DNA from: Fischerella sp. JS2 | GTDB lineage: Bacteria; Cyanobacteriota; Cyanobacteriia; Cyanobacteriales; Nostocaceae | DNA: 64,000 nucleotides | Assembly (NCBI RefSeq): GCF_032393985.1 | Contig: NZ_CP135918.1 | Coordinates: 5,767,724 to 5,831,723, forward strand | Direction: 5' to 3' | Shown: piece by piece, positions 23,259 to 34,405 of the stretch | Layout: each line of letters begins with the position of its first letter | Numbering within the stretch: position 1 is the first letter of the stretch | Translations under genes and position numbers: made by a program | Notes under the pieces: generated by a model | Told to the model about the DNA's origin: nothing | The model's database searches: none | The model's input: the letters and a program-made list of their open reading frames with translations, nothing else

Positions 23259-23630
23259 ATGATTCAAGATGAATTCAATTACTCTCAAGATAATCCAGAA
23301 GATATCAATCATAAAACTCAATTAAATCTGCTCAATGATTTAGAGGAATGTCATTATAATAAACCTGACAAAGAAGCGCTGGTTATTAGTGTATCTCTTA
23401 GTGTCATTGAAGCAGTATTTGCCTTTTCAATGATTGCTTCAGCTGGTATTTTTATTGCTTCAATAATTGCCTTATTTCCTGTCGCTTTACTGTGGGCTAT
23501 CAGTCACAAGATGGAAAGCCTACAGGATGTTCTCTCAACCCGATTGAAATTACTCTCAAACAACAGTTTCGCAGAGGAACAAGTTGAAGCAATTATTCAG
23601 AAGAAACTCTTAACAATAACCTACAAGTGA
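23259..23630 (+). CDS. Hypothetical membrane protein (two TM segments)
   Basis: A 123-residue protein. The acidic N-terminus (residues 1-40) precedes two close hydrophobic segments in VISVSLSVIEAVFAFSMIASAGIFIASIIALFP (written across residues about 43-77) and a helical C-terminus. AAGGAGA precedes the start codon. No family is recognised. It is the last gene of the co-directional set. With its neighbour it could be the membrane effector of the ubiquitin-like system, but this is only inference from position. Confidence 0.6.
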   Translation: MIQDEFNYSQDNPEDINHKTQLNLLNDLEECHYNKPDKEALVISVSLSVIEAVFAFSMIASAGIFIASIIALFPVALLWAISHKMESLQDVLSTRLKLLSNNSFAEEQVEAIIQKKLLTITYK

Positions 23631-23639
23631 CCTACATAG

Positions 23640-23963
23640 TATATTGTGGGATTAGGGTGAGCAAATTCGTCTGGCTTTACGCGATTTAAAGATTTGATTT
23701 TTGGTTGACAAAATCTCGACAAAAGCAGGTGATCGATTTATGGTTTGGTTATCAGCTTGATGTTTGGCAGAACGAAGCGGTGGCTAAAACCTGGGGGGTT
23801 CTGCCAAAAACGCTAGAACCTAGACAAGTAAATACTTTGAAGGTTTGAAGTGTCGAGATAAATGAAAAAATGTCTCAACAAGTGTGGCTGAAATTAACCT
23901 CTTTTTGAGATCTGCCAAAACCCGTTCTGAAACGCTTACTATGTAGCGTTTTCAGGGCACAGA
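23640..23963 (+). promoter_or_regulatory. Leader of CRISPR array 2
   Basis: A 320-bp region without a gene. It ends CTGAAACGCTTACTATGTAG then CGTTTTCAG, a hairpin next to the first repeat and laid out like the one before array 1. It also repeats the word CTGCCAAAA (near 23809 and 23921). Confidence 0.5.
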
Positions 23964-24149
23964 CCCGCACCGATTGTGTTAATTCGGTAAGGATGGAAAC
24001 ATTAAACGTGCAAACTCATTATTACCAATACCTAAGGTTCCCGCACCGATTGCGTTAATTCGGTAAGGATGGAAACTGCTGGTTGTGGTACTAGGATGGG
24101 TTGCTTTAAGACCCCGCACCGATTGCGTTAATTAGGATTAGTTGGAAAC
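23964..24149 (+). CRISPR. CRISPR array 2, three repeats, two spacers
   Basis: 37-nt repeats at 23964-24000, 24040-24076 and 24113-24149 with spacers of 39 and 36 nt. Repeats 1 and 2 begin CCCGCACCGATTG and end GGTAAGGATGGAAAC. Repeat 3 starts the same way but ends AGGATTAGTTGGAAAC like array 1, so it is a mosaic. It lies downstream of the minus-strand cmr operon and points toward it. Confidence 0.9.
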
Positions 24150-24253
24150 TAATCAGGTTTAAATTCCGAATTATCTTTTTGAAAACCCGCAGGGTCAAAT
24201 AACCCTTTTGTGAACTTTATTATATTTGGCGTTGGCGATTTTATCACAACAGC

Positions 24254-25390
24254 TTAATAGGGATTTTTATTAACCTCTTCCTCTTTACCATAGCGATATA
24301 GTATTAATTTTCCTTGGTCAGAACGACAGCTAACCCGCACTCCTTGAGTTACTCGAAAATGGTCAACATTTCCCATATTTGTATACTTGTCATACTGCAA
24401 ACCCCCATGTTTTTTGAGAATGCTAACATCACCATTAGATTCTTTTAATAAATAAGAAATTTTAGCGAGAGTTTCTTGGAGCTTTACTCTTGGTTGCTCC
24501 TCTCTTTCTTTATTGTAGTCAGCCTTAAAAGAATCTTGAAATTCTAATCTAGGGAAGGGAAGTAAATCTTCGCAAAGCAGGTCATTTTTACATTGATTCC
24601 AGATTAACTGTCCCCAAGTCGAAAGCGTCATTTTTTCATCAACTTCCGCTAGCATTGTTTCAGGAATCCCTTGGGTTTCACTAATAGAAAGTCCAGCACC
24701 AGCATCCAATAATGCTAGTTGAAGTGTATATGGTTTAATTAGAGAGATATCGACCGCAATGGGTAAGCGAGGAATAGTAATTAATTCAGATTTTTCTCCT
24801 TCAAATATATAAATTATTTCATCGGCATAGAACATCCCAATAGTATTGAGATAACCTTGTAAACTCTTAAAACTACCAACCAGATTAAAACAAATTTTGT
24901 ATTTATTTTCTTTCAATGGTGGTATTGTATCCTGCAACCAAACAATTAATGCATCAATTCCCAAAGAAAAAGCTTCGGTACTAGCAGTAGAAAGCGCGCT
25001 TGGAGAATAAATACTAGTATTATTTAATCCTTGCTTTCTCAGAAAATCCTCAACAATTTTAGCAGTGATTTTTCCTTGGATTGTATCGGTAGCAACGAGA
25101 AAGTGAATATCTTCTTTTCCTTGGCTTAAATCCCCTTGATAAATACCATAAATTCCATTTAATTCTGCACTTGCACGACGAATTTGGGGGATCTTAGCAC
25201 CTGCAAGTTGTTTATCGGCTCTTTGTTTAAGAGTTGCAATAATCTGCTGAACATCCTCTGGTGTTTTCTCCTCACTCAGATTTGCTGTATCCCGCAAGTG
25301 CGAATACCAGTCTTTTTCATCAGGATTAGCTCGGTTGATTTGATTAGTGAGTAAACTAGTACCAATAGTGGAAATAATAGCTCGACGCAT
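24254..25390 (-). CDS. CARF-RelE ribosome-dependent mRNA interferase (Cami1-like)
   Basis: A 378-residue protein. The N-terminal CARF domain begins RRAIISTIGTSLLTN (the TxGTSLL signature of cyclic-oligoadenylate sensors) and contains a Rossmann-like FLVATDT and ICFNLVGSFKSLQGYL. Its C-terminus (about 325-378) reads HFRVTQGVRVSCRSDQGKLI and then LYRYGKEEEVNKNP, the pattern of RelE/ParE toxins, rather than a HEPN domain. CARF-RelE fusions (Cami1) cut ribosome-bound mRNA when type III complexes make cA4. It sits at the 3' end of the cmr region. The assignment to APE2256-type CARF is good; the RelE part is less certain. Confidence 0.75.
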   Translation of the reverse strand: MRRAIISTIGTSLLTNQINRANPDEKDWYSHLRDTANLSEEKTPEDVQQIIATLKQRADKQLAGAKIPQIRRASAELNGIYGIYQGDLSQGKEDIHFLVATDTIQGKITAKIVEDFLRKQGLNNTSIYSPSALSTASTEAFSLGIDALIVWLQDTIPPLKENKYKICFNLVGSFKSLQGYLNTIGMFYADEIIYIFEGEKSELITIPRLPIAVDISLIKPYTLQLALLDAGAGLSISETQGIPETMLAEVDEKMTLSTWGQLIWNQCKNDLLCEDLLPFPRLEFQDSFKADYNKEREEQPRVKLQETLAKISYLLKESNGDVSILKKHGGLQYDKYTNMGNVDHFRVTQGVRVSCRSDQGKLILYRYGKEEEVNKNPY

Positions 25391-25523
25391 GATTATTTTA
25401 GTAGGGTAAAGGTGAAAGATATTTTTATTTTCTGTTGCGATCGCATCTTATGGAGTCTCTTGCAAAAGTCCCAACTTGTCATGTTGAGTGTGATGTTTCA
25501 ACTCTTGCAAGAATAAGGCGCAA

Positions 25524-25751
25524 TCAATAGTCATCGAAATCATCTTGAAAAGAATCGTCATCATCATCTGTATCTGATGCTTCATGACTTGACTGCGGTT
25601 CTGGACAGTCCACTTCTTCAACTTTGTATGCTCCCCAAAGGAAACTTTCAGTTGAGCGATCGCACTGTTCTTCAATTCGCTGTAAGCTTTCTTCATCCAC
25701 AGACTTCTGAGTTGAATCAAAGTTAAAACCGAAAGAATTATCGCTTGACAT
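25524..25751 (-). CDS. Small highly acidic protein upstream of the CARF effector
   Basis: A 75-residue protein starting MSSDNSFGFNFDSTQKS after AGGAAAAAATC. The C-terminal third is almost all Asp, Glu and Ser (DTDDDDDSFQDDFDDY). I recognise no family. The strong acidity and the position directly before the CARF-RelE gene would fit a nucleic-acid mimic or an inhibitor of a basic toxin, but there is no direct evidence. An overlapping frame (25448-25720) is less likely to be coding. Confidence 0.55.
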   Translation of the reverse strand: MSSDNSFGFNFDSTQKSVDEESLQRIEEQCDRSTESFLWGAYKVEEVDCPEPQSSHEASDTDDDDDSFQDDFDDY

Positions 25752-25789
25752 GATTTTTTCCTAAGCTACAAAATCTGATTAACGGGTTT

Positions 25790-25822
25790 AGATTCCCGAC
25801 TTCTGCTGAGAAGTCGGGGATC
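25790..25822. repeat. Dispersed hairpin repeat
   Basis: The arms GATTCCCGACTTCT and AGAAGTCGGGGATC pair around GCTG. A related GACTTCTT...AGAAGTCGGGGATA hairpin lies near 44780-44837. Confidence 0.7.
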
Positions 25823-25905
25823 TGGCTTCTCACGAATTAAAGATTATTATCTATTAAGAGTTCCCTGTTCTCTATTCCCCGTTCCCTTTTAAATTTCCAA
25901 GAAGA

Positions 25906-26400
25906 TTAATCTCGACGGATAACTCTTTTGATGTCTTTATCCTCGTTCATTGCTTTCCTCATTTTTTCGGTAACTCCTAAAGCATTAGGAATAGTGTCTA
26001 GAAATAGCTTGGAATGAGAATAGTCACTGGTGAATACCCAAATATCTCCTAATAAAATTGGTTTCCTTCCTAAGCAACTTCTGCCAAAATCTATCAGTTG
26101 GTATACAAGACCTCTTTCTACCTTAATATCCAGTACCCGATAAAGTTCAACAAAATTGATTTCTTTCCAAAAAACGCCTGTTTTGGTAATTAGCCTTTAG
26201 CTGGTTAAGATATAGTTGGTAGATTTAATTTGCAGATATTTCCAAAATAAATATGGAAGAGGCATAATTGTCCAAAATAGAAGAATTAGCAGTAGATTCA
26301 AAAGTAAATTTTCGGTGAGAATATTGACTAAGGAGGGATGAAATTCTAGAATTCCATATTCTGCCGTTTTGGAAGTGATGATTCCTGCATTTCTTTTCAT
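25906..26400 (-). pseudogene. Bacterial PH-domain (bPH2/YdbS-like) membrane protein with nonsense codon
   Basis: Reading from the ATG at 26400, the product has ILEFHPSLVNILTEN, a hydrophobic hairpin (LLLNLLLILLFWTIMPLPYLFW) and TNYILTS. It then meets TAA at 26197-26199, where the family has Gln (YILTSQRL). The same frame continues RLITKTGVFWKEINFVELYRV to DIKRVIRRD and stops at 25906. A single C-to-T change explains the loss. It lies inside the cmr-to-CARF gene series on the same strand, so it may once have been a membrane partner of this type III system. Confidence 0.65.
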
Positions 26401-26619
26401 ATGTATCTCTGCTCCAGATAGCTATGTAATTGCTTTTTCTGATTGCAATTGAAGTATGACATAGCAGTGGAAACAGAGATTTCCGATTCTGATATCAAGT
26501 TCGGCTAATTGCTTACGATATTATGCTTCGTTGTTGGGCATTGGTCATTGGTTTTTCCCATTACCTATTACCAGCCTACGCAACAGTATAAGTAATAAGA
26601 GCGAACATGATATAAGGTA

Positions 26620-28314
26620 TTAAGATTGCGATCGCGGCCAAAGTTGCTGAAAACCTTTTGGTCGGTCTTGTTGTGAATTGAGAAATTGTAGAAACTGTCT
26701 TGACTCAGTAGAATCATCTGGAAAGAGTGTCATCAGTTCTAAGTATCCTGGGGTAGTTTTAGGAATAGGTTTGCTGGGATTTTGTGGATCTTTGACTAGG
26801 CGAACAAGGGGATACATGCGATGCCAGAGTCTACCAATGTATCCCATTTGACCAGTAATTGATGAACGGTAAATTGAACCCTCAGCCTGGACTCCCCTAA
26901 TTGCCTCTTGGTAGGGGCCATGCAGCCAAAAGATAGCTTCAGAGTCTTCTTTGTCACTGGCTTGTCGTCCCCAGACTTGCACCGTTTGTGGATGCCAGGC
27001 TTCGCGCCAGGGAGCTTTTTGCCCACAATTGGAAGCTATGCCCTGAAGTTGCATCCACTCTTGGGCAGTTTGCCGCACTTTGTCAATAAATTCACCCACC
27101 TGTTCTAGTTTACGCACTTGCACATCTCGAACGAGCGATCGCTCCCCTGACCATTGCCAGTGACAGCCAATTAAAGGCTTATATTCATCCTCGTAGTATT
27201 CCTCGTAAAATAGGCGATGGTCTGCCCGTCGCCAGGATTTGCCAAAACCACCTAACACAAAAGCGAATCGCGTTAGATCCGCCACCAATTTTTTCAAGAC
27301 TTCCTCATGTTGTGGGTCAGCAAGTTGACAAGCCAGCAACCACACCAATTCTCCTTCAACACTGTAAGTGGGCTGGGCATAGGAACCTCTGCCAAACGTT
27401 CCTATCTCCAGACGAGAATCCCGAAAACTCATACCCAGCAGCCCGATATTTCCATTACCTTGGACGCTACCAAACAGATGATTAACAATCCGATCTCCCA
27501 TATCTGCATTAGTCAGCCCACCAAAAATTCGCAAAGCATGACCCCGCAAAGCTGCTCTGAAGACATTAGCGCGAAACTCTCCTGTCCCGTCAATTAGCTT
27601 GGCAGCTTGCCCCTGACCTTTGATGCGAGTACGGTAAATAATATTACCAGTATTTTGCTGTGGTTGTCCGTAGCCAGCACAGACGCGACAACCAATCCCC
27701 GTCGAAAGTGCTTTTTCCCAGATAATCCAGATTGTCTCCCATTCTGATGCTGCCAGTTCTTCGATACTGGAAATGCCAAATTGAAGTTCCGGTTTATACA
27801 GAGAAATCTGAATAAAAGCACCACCATCTTTGTTCCCTGTTTTAACTTGCCAATTCTGCTGCGGATGAACGATATCTACTAAGTTTTCAGTCCAGGCGGT
27901 ATCAGTAGGATAGCCGCCATGAAAACGTAGGATACCAGGTTGCAATTCTCCACTAGCAGAAGTTTTGCCACAATAGTGTTCTGCTTGTTCTTTTGTGCAG
28001 GCGCGACGGAAAATACCCTTCATACTGCTACCTGGATAAAAGGGCCAGCCCCTCGCACCAATGACTGGGCGAATTACACCGTCATCCTGTCCACTATTAG
28101 TGATAAATCGCCAAGTCAAAGTGTAAGTGCGGGTTTGGACTTCAGCACTAGGTTCGGGAAGTTTGGGATAAGCCTTGTCTACCCATTCCGAAGCCCAACG
28201 TGTAGCATCCTGTTCTGGCGCACCAGGAACAAGCCTTTGGATTTGGCAACGTCCATTAATCTGCGCCCGAAACATCATCGGAACTTTTTTAGCTGGTTCG
28301 GGAATTACAGGCAT
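26620..28314 (-). CDS. Double-RAMP type III-B protein (Cmr6-like plus Cmr1-like)
   Basis: A 564-residue protein with two RAMP modules. The first (residues about 50-230) has the Cmr6-type VIGARGWPFYPGSSMKGIFR loop and an LSTGIGCRVCAGYGQ glycine-rich loop. The second (about 245-370) has EFRANVFRAALRGHALRIFG, HLFGSVQGNGNIGLL and LGGFGKSWRRADHR, as in Cmr1 or Cmr6. No separate cmr1 is present, so this gene may supply both ends of the Cmr backbone. It starts at the last base of cmr5, so the two are translationally coupled. Confidence 0.75.
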   Translation of the reverse strand: MPVIPEPAKKVPMMFRAQINGRCQIQRLVPGAPEQDATRWASEWVDKAYPKLPEPSAEVQTRTYTLTWRFITNSGQDDGVIRPVIGARGWPFYPGSSMKGIFRRACTKEQAEHYCGKTSASGELQPGILRFHGGYPTDTAWTENLVDIVHPQQNWQVKTGNKDGGAFIQISLYKPELQFGISSIEELAASEWETIWIIWEKALSTGIGCRVCAGYGQPQQNTGNIIYRTRIKGQGQAAKLIDGTGEFRANVFRAALRGHALRIFGGLTNADMGDRIVNHLFGSVQGNGNIGLLGMSFRDSRLEIGTFGRGSYAQPTYSVEGELVWLLACQLADPQHEEVLKKLVADLTRFAFVLGGFGKSWRRADHRLFYEEYYEDEYKPLIGCHWQWSGERSLVRDVQVRKLEQVGEFIDKVRQTAQEWMQLQGIASNCGQKAPWREAWHPQTVQVWGRQASDKEDSEAIFWLHGPYQEAIRGVQAEGSIYRSSITGQMGYIGRLWHRMYPLVRLVKDPQNPSKPIPKTTPGYLELMTLFPDDSTESRQFLQFLNSQQDRPKGFQQLWPRSQS

Positions 28315-28748
28315 TATTTGTCACCTTTATAACGTTGTGTCCACCAAACAATACAGTCACACAGTTGCGTCAGCACTGCTAACGCCACCCGTTGGTCAGC
28401 TATGTTCAATTGCCAGAGTTTATCGGACATTGCTTGAATCTCGTTAACATTGTTGATGTTGACAGGATCGTTGGGAATTTCAACTCCGGCCTTTGCCATA
28501 ATTGCGACTAGTGCATCCCAAGTTTCTTTCCAATACTGAGACTTTTCCCGTTCTTTAGCTACAAGACGCAAATGTTCTCCCCAAAAACGCTCCAACCCGT
28601 AAGCAACCGCCATCCGCATTTTGTAAGATTGATTGAGAGACTTTTCATCTCGCTGTTTGGCATTTATTACCAATTTTTGTGCTTCTCGGTCTAGTCCGTA
28701 AGATTTCCAAGCCATTATTGATATGCTCCTCCCAAAGTAACTTGACAA
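28314..28748 (-). CDS. cmr5: Type III-B small subunit Cmr5
   Basis: A 144-residue helical protein: SYKMRMAVAYGLERFWGEHLRLV, YWKETWDALVAIMAKAGV, and a C-terminal QRVALAVLTQLCDCIVWWTQRYKG. This matches Cmr5 small subunits, which line the crRNA-target duplex. Its start overlaps the end of cmr4 by 34 nt and its stop touches the next gene. Size and position support the call more than any catalytic motif, since Cmr5 has none. Confidence 0.8.
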   Translation of the reverse strand: MSSYFGRSISIMAWKSYGLDREAQKLVINAKQRDEKSLNQSYKMRMAVAYGLERFWGEHLRLVAKEREKSQYWKETWDALVAIMAKAGVEIPNDPVNINNVNEIQAMSDKLWQLNIADQRVALAVLTQLCDCIVWWTQRYKGDK

Positions 28749-29524
28749 CGACCGAACCCAATTGACTCCAGGCCACCAAAATAAAGTTCATCAGATACAT
28801 CATTACCAAAGGGTTTCCAGCCTGCTTCCTTCAGCGCAATCGGAAACACCAGAATACTTCCTTCGGGTAAAGCTTCCAGGTTGAAAAATGCACCGCCGTC
28901 TACTTTCTTTTCGGTATCTGACAGTTTTACCCGGCTTTGGCGGTAAAGCGCCATGTCATGCAGCATGGCAATATCATTGTTGGCTACTACAACCAAGTTG
29001 TCTGCATTCAAATTAGATCCAGCCGGTATCCAGGCTGATAGGTCTGCTTCATGCTCGATTTCGATAAAGCCCAGATTGAAAAACAAAACTTTACGATTAG
29101 TGTCAACTTGACGACCCTGCAAAGCTCTAGGTGCAGTATAAGGTTCGGGCAGAGTTGCGGAGATTTGAGTAATTTGCTTGTAACGTTTGAGCAGCCAAGG
29201 ACAAGTAACCCAAACAATTGGTTGACCAGGACAGAAAACAGGTAGCCATACTAAAGAAGCATACTCAAATTTGACCAGTGCTTCGGTTGTCGTGTTTTCC
29301 TCTCCTGAGATAGCTTCATGACCGTACCATTTTCTTTCCATACCTCGTTCGTGCGATCGCATATCTGCACGGAAGCGACCACGAATTGAACTTCCAGGGA
29401 TAATCGCAGTTTGGGTAAATTGGTCGCGGAAGATTAGGTTAAGATTGCCAGTTTCTTCACCCGCACTGGCTCCAACATGCAAAGGAGCCATAGTTTCGAT
29501 GATACCGTAGGCTTTTTTGTACAT
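28715..29524 (-). CDS. cmr4: Type III-B backbone RAMP protein Cmr4 (Cas7)
   Basis: A 269-residue Cas7-type RAMP. It begins KKAYGIIETMAPLHVGASAGE, the strand and HVG motif typical of Cmr4. AIIPGSSIRGRFRADMRSHE (the RAMP loop), SLVWLPVFCPGQPIVWVTCPW and a C-terminal glycine-rich YFGGLESIGFGRCQVTLGG follow. Cmr4 subunits form the filament and cut target RNA every 6 nt. An Asp within residues 20-40 is expected to be catalytic, but I could not place it with certainty. Confidence 0.85.
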   Translation of the reverse strand: MYKKAYGIIETMAPLHVGASAGEETGNLNLIFRDQFTQTAIIPGSSIRGRFRADMRSHERGMERKWYGHEAISGEENTTTEALVKFEYASLVWLPVFCPGQPIVWVTCPWLLKRYKQITQISATLPEPYTAPRALQGRQVDTNRKVLFFNLGFIEIEHEADLSAWIPAGSNLNADNLVVVANNDIAMLHDMALYRQSRVKLSDTEKKVDGGAFFNLEALPEGSILVFPIALKEAGWKPFGNDVSDELYFGGLESIGFGRCQVTLGGAYQ

Positions 29525-29539
29525 TTATATTTCTCCAAA

Positions 29540-32496
<2,957 letters not shown>

Positions 32497-32678
32497 TTAG
32501 ATATGGTTATTAAGGCTGCTGGAGTTTCAGTAACACCTAAATTTAGCAGGTAGATGGAAAGGGCAATTTCCAGTATTTAGACTAACTTCAGTGAAACAGG
32601 AACGCGGTAAGAGCATTTCAAAATTCCCCTTATAACCGCGTTTACCCTTTTTCTCCTCTTTTTATCTGAGTCCTAAAT

Positions 32679-33017
32679 TTAAGGTCTCAGTATTTCTTGT
32701 ATGGACACCCAGATCACAGTAGCTGCACCTACAAACAGGGTAATAATGCTATCATCACTCAATAACTTCGTTAATTGTTGTAATAGTTGCTGTGAAGTAA
32801 TTATTTGATGGATTATACTACCACCTGATATCACTGTAAATGTACTAGTTGTCAAAGTGACAAATTGTGGTAAACTCAATTGCCAAGGCTTTCCCAAATA
32901 GATTGCAACAACCAAATGACATGTAATATAAACAACAGTTAAGCTAATCCAAACAATTAACTTGTTTCGACACATATAACCCTCATTATTATCTACAAAA
33001 AATTTCCAGAGATTCAA
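32679..33017 (-). CDS. Hypothetical membrane protein
   Basis: A 112-residue protein with three likely hydrophobic segments: LIVWISLTVVYITCHLVVAIYL, FVTLTTSTFTVISGGSIIH and DSIITLFVGAATVIWVSI. It may start at an internal ATG (MCRNKLIVW), 14 codons later. It lies upstream of cmr2 on the same strand, 182 bp away. Membrane proteins are frequent neighbours of type III loci, but nothing else ties it to them. Confidence 0.45.
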   Translation of the reverse strand: MNLWKFFVDNNEGYMCRNKLIVWISLTVVYITCHLVVAIYLGKPWQLSLPQFVTLTTSTFTVISGGSIIHQIITSQQLLQQLTKLLSDDSIITLFVGAATVIWVSIQEILRP

Positions 33018-33503
33018 TCATTACCAAGGCAATTACTTAGGTATGCAAGCATCAAAGAATGCGAATTGATCGCATTACTGTTGAATATGCAAAGCCTCGT
33101 TATGTGAGATTAATCTCGAAGTTTGTAGATGAGGTGGTAGGCTCTTTTGTATAAAATATCTGAAAAACTCTCGCTTCTGTTTGATTTTTGTAGCGTTCTT
33201 CTGGTGAATGACTTGTAGAAGCAGACTTGGAGTTTTTTCTAATTCTGAGTTGAACTTGCAACCTATACTTATTAAAAAGTATGATTTTAGACCATTAAGC
33301 CTTTGCTGGTTTCTGCTGAGGCTTGCTGTCTATTGTGAACATATGATTATCAGGTGTGCCTGTCAAACGTTTAACTGTCACGGTGGGATTCCCCCTTGCA
33401 GCGTCTGATATTATCCTTTTCATAGAAAAAATCCTCGTTTTTGAACGATATTTAAAATAAGTCGGTAGGCACAAATAAACTATGTATAGAGGTTATGATT
33501 TGA
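33018..33503. other. Intergenic region upstream of DUF5674 gene
   Basis: About 490 bp in which I see no convincing gene. It has a GAGATTAATCTC palindrome near 33104. The segment ATCAGGTGTGCCTGTCAAAC at about 33349-33368 recurs in diverged form at about 34416. Confidence 0.4.
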
Positions 33504-33836
33504 ATGATTCTGCTGTTACGCAGTCGCGCCACACCTGAACAACTTGAACAAATGTTGGAACAGCATAAGTTCTACATCAAAACCGCAGTGGATATTGAAC
33601 GTCAGATGTTGGTTGGTGGTGGTGAGCTGCACGCTGATTGCGAAGAAAAGTTGCTAGATGACGGCAGTAGGCAACAAGACATTTGGGCTGCCAGCTTCAT
33701 GCCTTTGACTGGGAAAATCATCTATGAGTCTATGGTCAATCTTCGTCCTCGCCAAAACCGCTCAATGGAGATATTGGACTCTAATATTAAAGAAAGAGTA
33801 GTGCAAGTTATTATTGAGTTCCTGGAAAACCTATGA
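33504..33836 (+). CDS. DUF5674 family protein
   Basis: A 110-residue protein matching DUF5674. It begins MILLLRSRATPEQLEQMLEQ and continues IKTAVDIERQMLVGGGELHADCEEKLLDDGSRQQDIW, with YESMVNLRPRQNRSMEI near the end. The dense conserved His, Asp and Glu residues (GGELHADCE) suggest a metal or enzymatic site, but the family has no known function. It overlaps the next gene by 4 nt (ATGA), so they form a pair. Confidence 0.8.
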   Translation: MILLLRSRATPEQLEQMLEQHKFYIKTAVDIERQMLVGGGELHADCEEKLLDDGSRQQDIWAASFMPLTGKIIYESMVNLRPRQNRSMEILDSNIKERVVQVIIEFLENL

Positions 33837-34207
33837 TCGAAGTGACACCACAACAGCAAATTTTTATACAAGATGATGTTCCTACCCGTTTGCATCATTT
33901 AGCTGCACACTTATCACAAATTGAATTTTTGTGGACTCAGGCATCATCCCCAGATTTGATAATGACTTTGGTCAATGAAAGCAGGTACTTTATTGAGTGG
34001 ACTGTACCAGACATGGTAAAGGCAGATGATATTGACCGAGCCGCAGAGTTAGTTGACTTAATTCGTCTTCTGACTCGTTGGCTATTCCATTGGGACAACT
34101 TCTGGTCTGATGCTGAACAAAGGCAATCTGCTGCTAGGCAAACCCAAGATTGGTTGCGTCGGGTTCTGGAGATTTCTGGTAAAGAGCCAGAATCACTTAG
34201 TGCGTAG
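33833..34207 (+). CDS. Hypothetical partner of DUF5674 protein
   Basis: A 124-residue, probably all-helical protein (IQDDVPTRLHHLAAHLSQIEFLW, DDIDRAAELVDLIRLLTRWLFHW, RQTQDWLRRVLEIS). Its ATG overlaps the stop codon of the DUF5674 gene, a tight two-gene unit of the type seen for toxin-antitoxin pairs. I recognise no domain. A regulatory or antitoxin-like role is only a guess from size and coupling. Confidence 0.6.
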   Translation: MIEVTPQQQIFIQDDVPTRLHHLAAHLSQIEFLWTQASSPDLIMTLVNESRYFIEWTVPDMVKADDIDRAAELVDLIRLLTRWLFHWDNFWSDAEQRQSAARQTQDWLRRVLEISGKEPESLSA

Positions 34208-34369
34208 TTATAAATAGAGCTACGTTTTTAATTTTGAGAAATTCAAGTTAAAATTGATTTTATCAAATTTATGTAATTTAAGATAAAATCCTCAATTAAT
34301 AAAACTCATTAAGTTGAAATTTAAGCTAACATTAAAGAATAGAATCAAATATCTTTGATTCGTACTTAA

Positions 34370-34405
34370 CCCTACCGATTGGGTTAAATTGGATTAGTTG
34401 GAAAC
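34370..34405 (+). CRISPR. Orphan CRISPR repeat
   Basis: A single 36-nt copy starting CCCTACCGATTGGGTTAA and ending TTGGATTAGTTGGAAAC. It differs from the array 1 repeat at only a few positions. There is no second copy nearby, so it is a relic of an array or a solo insertion. Confidence 0.75.

Noticed and set aside
25448-25720. Frame overlapping the acidic small protein
   Set aside because: The other frame has the ribosome site and the consistent acidic composition.
33208-33408. 66-codon frame upstream of the DUF5674 gene
   Set aside because: No ribosome site, no family, Cys-rich random-looking composition.
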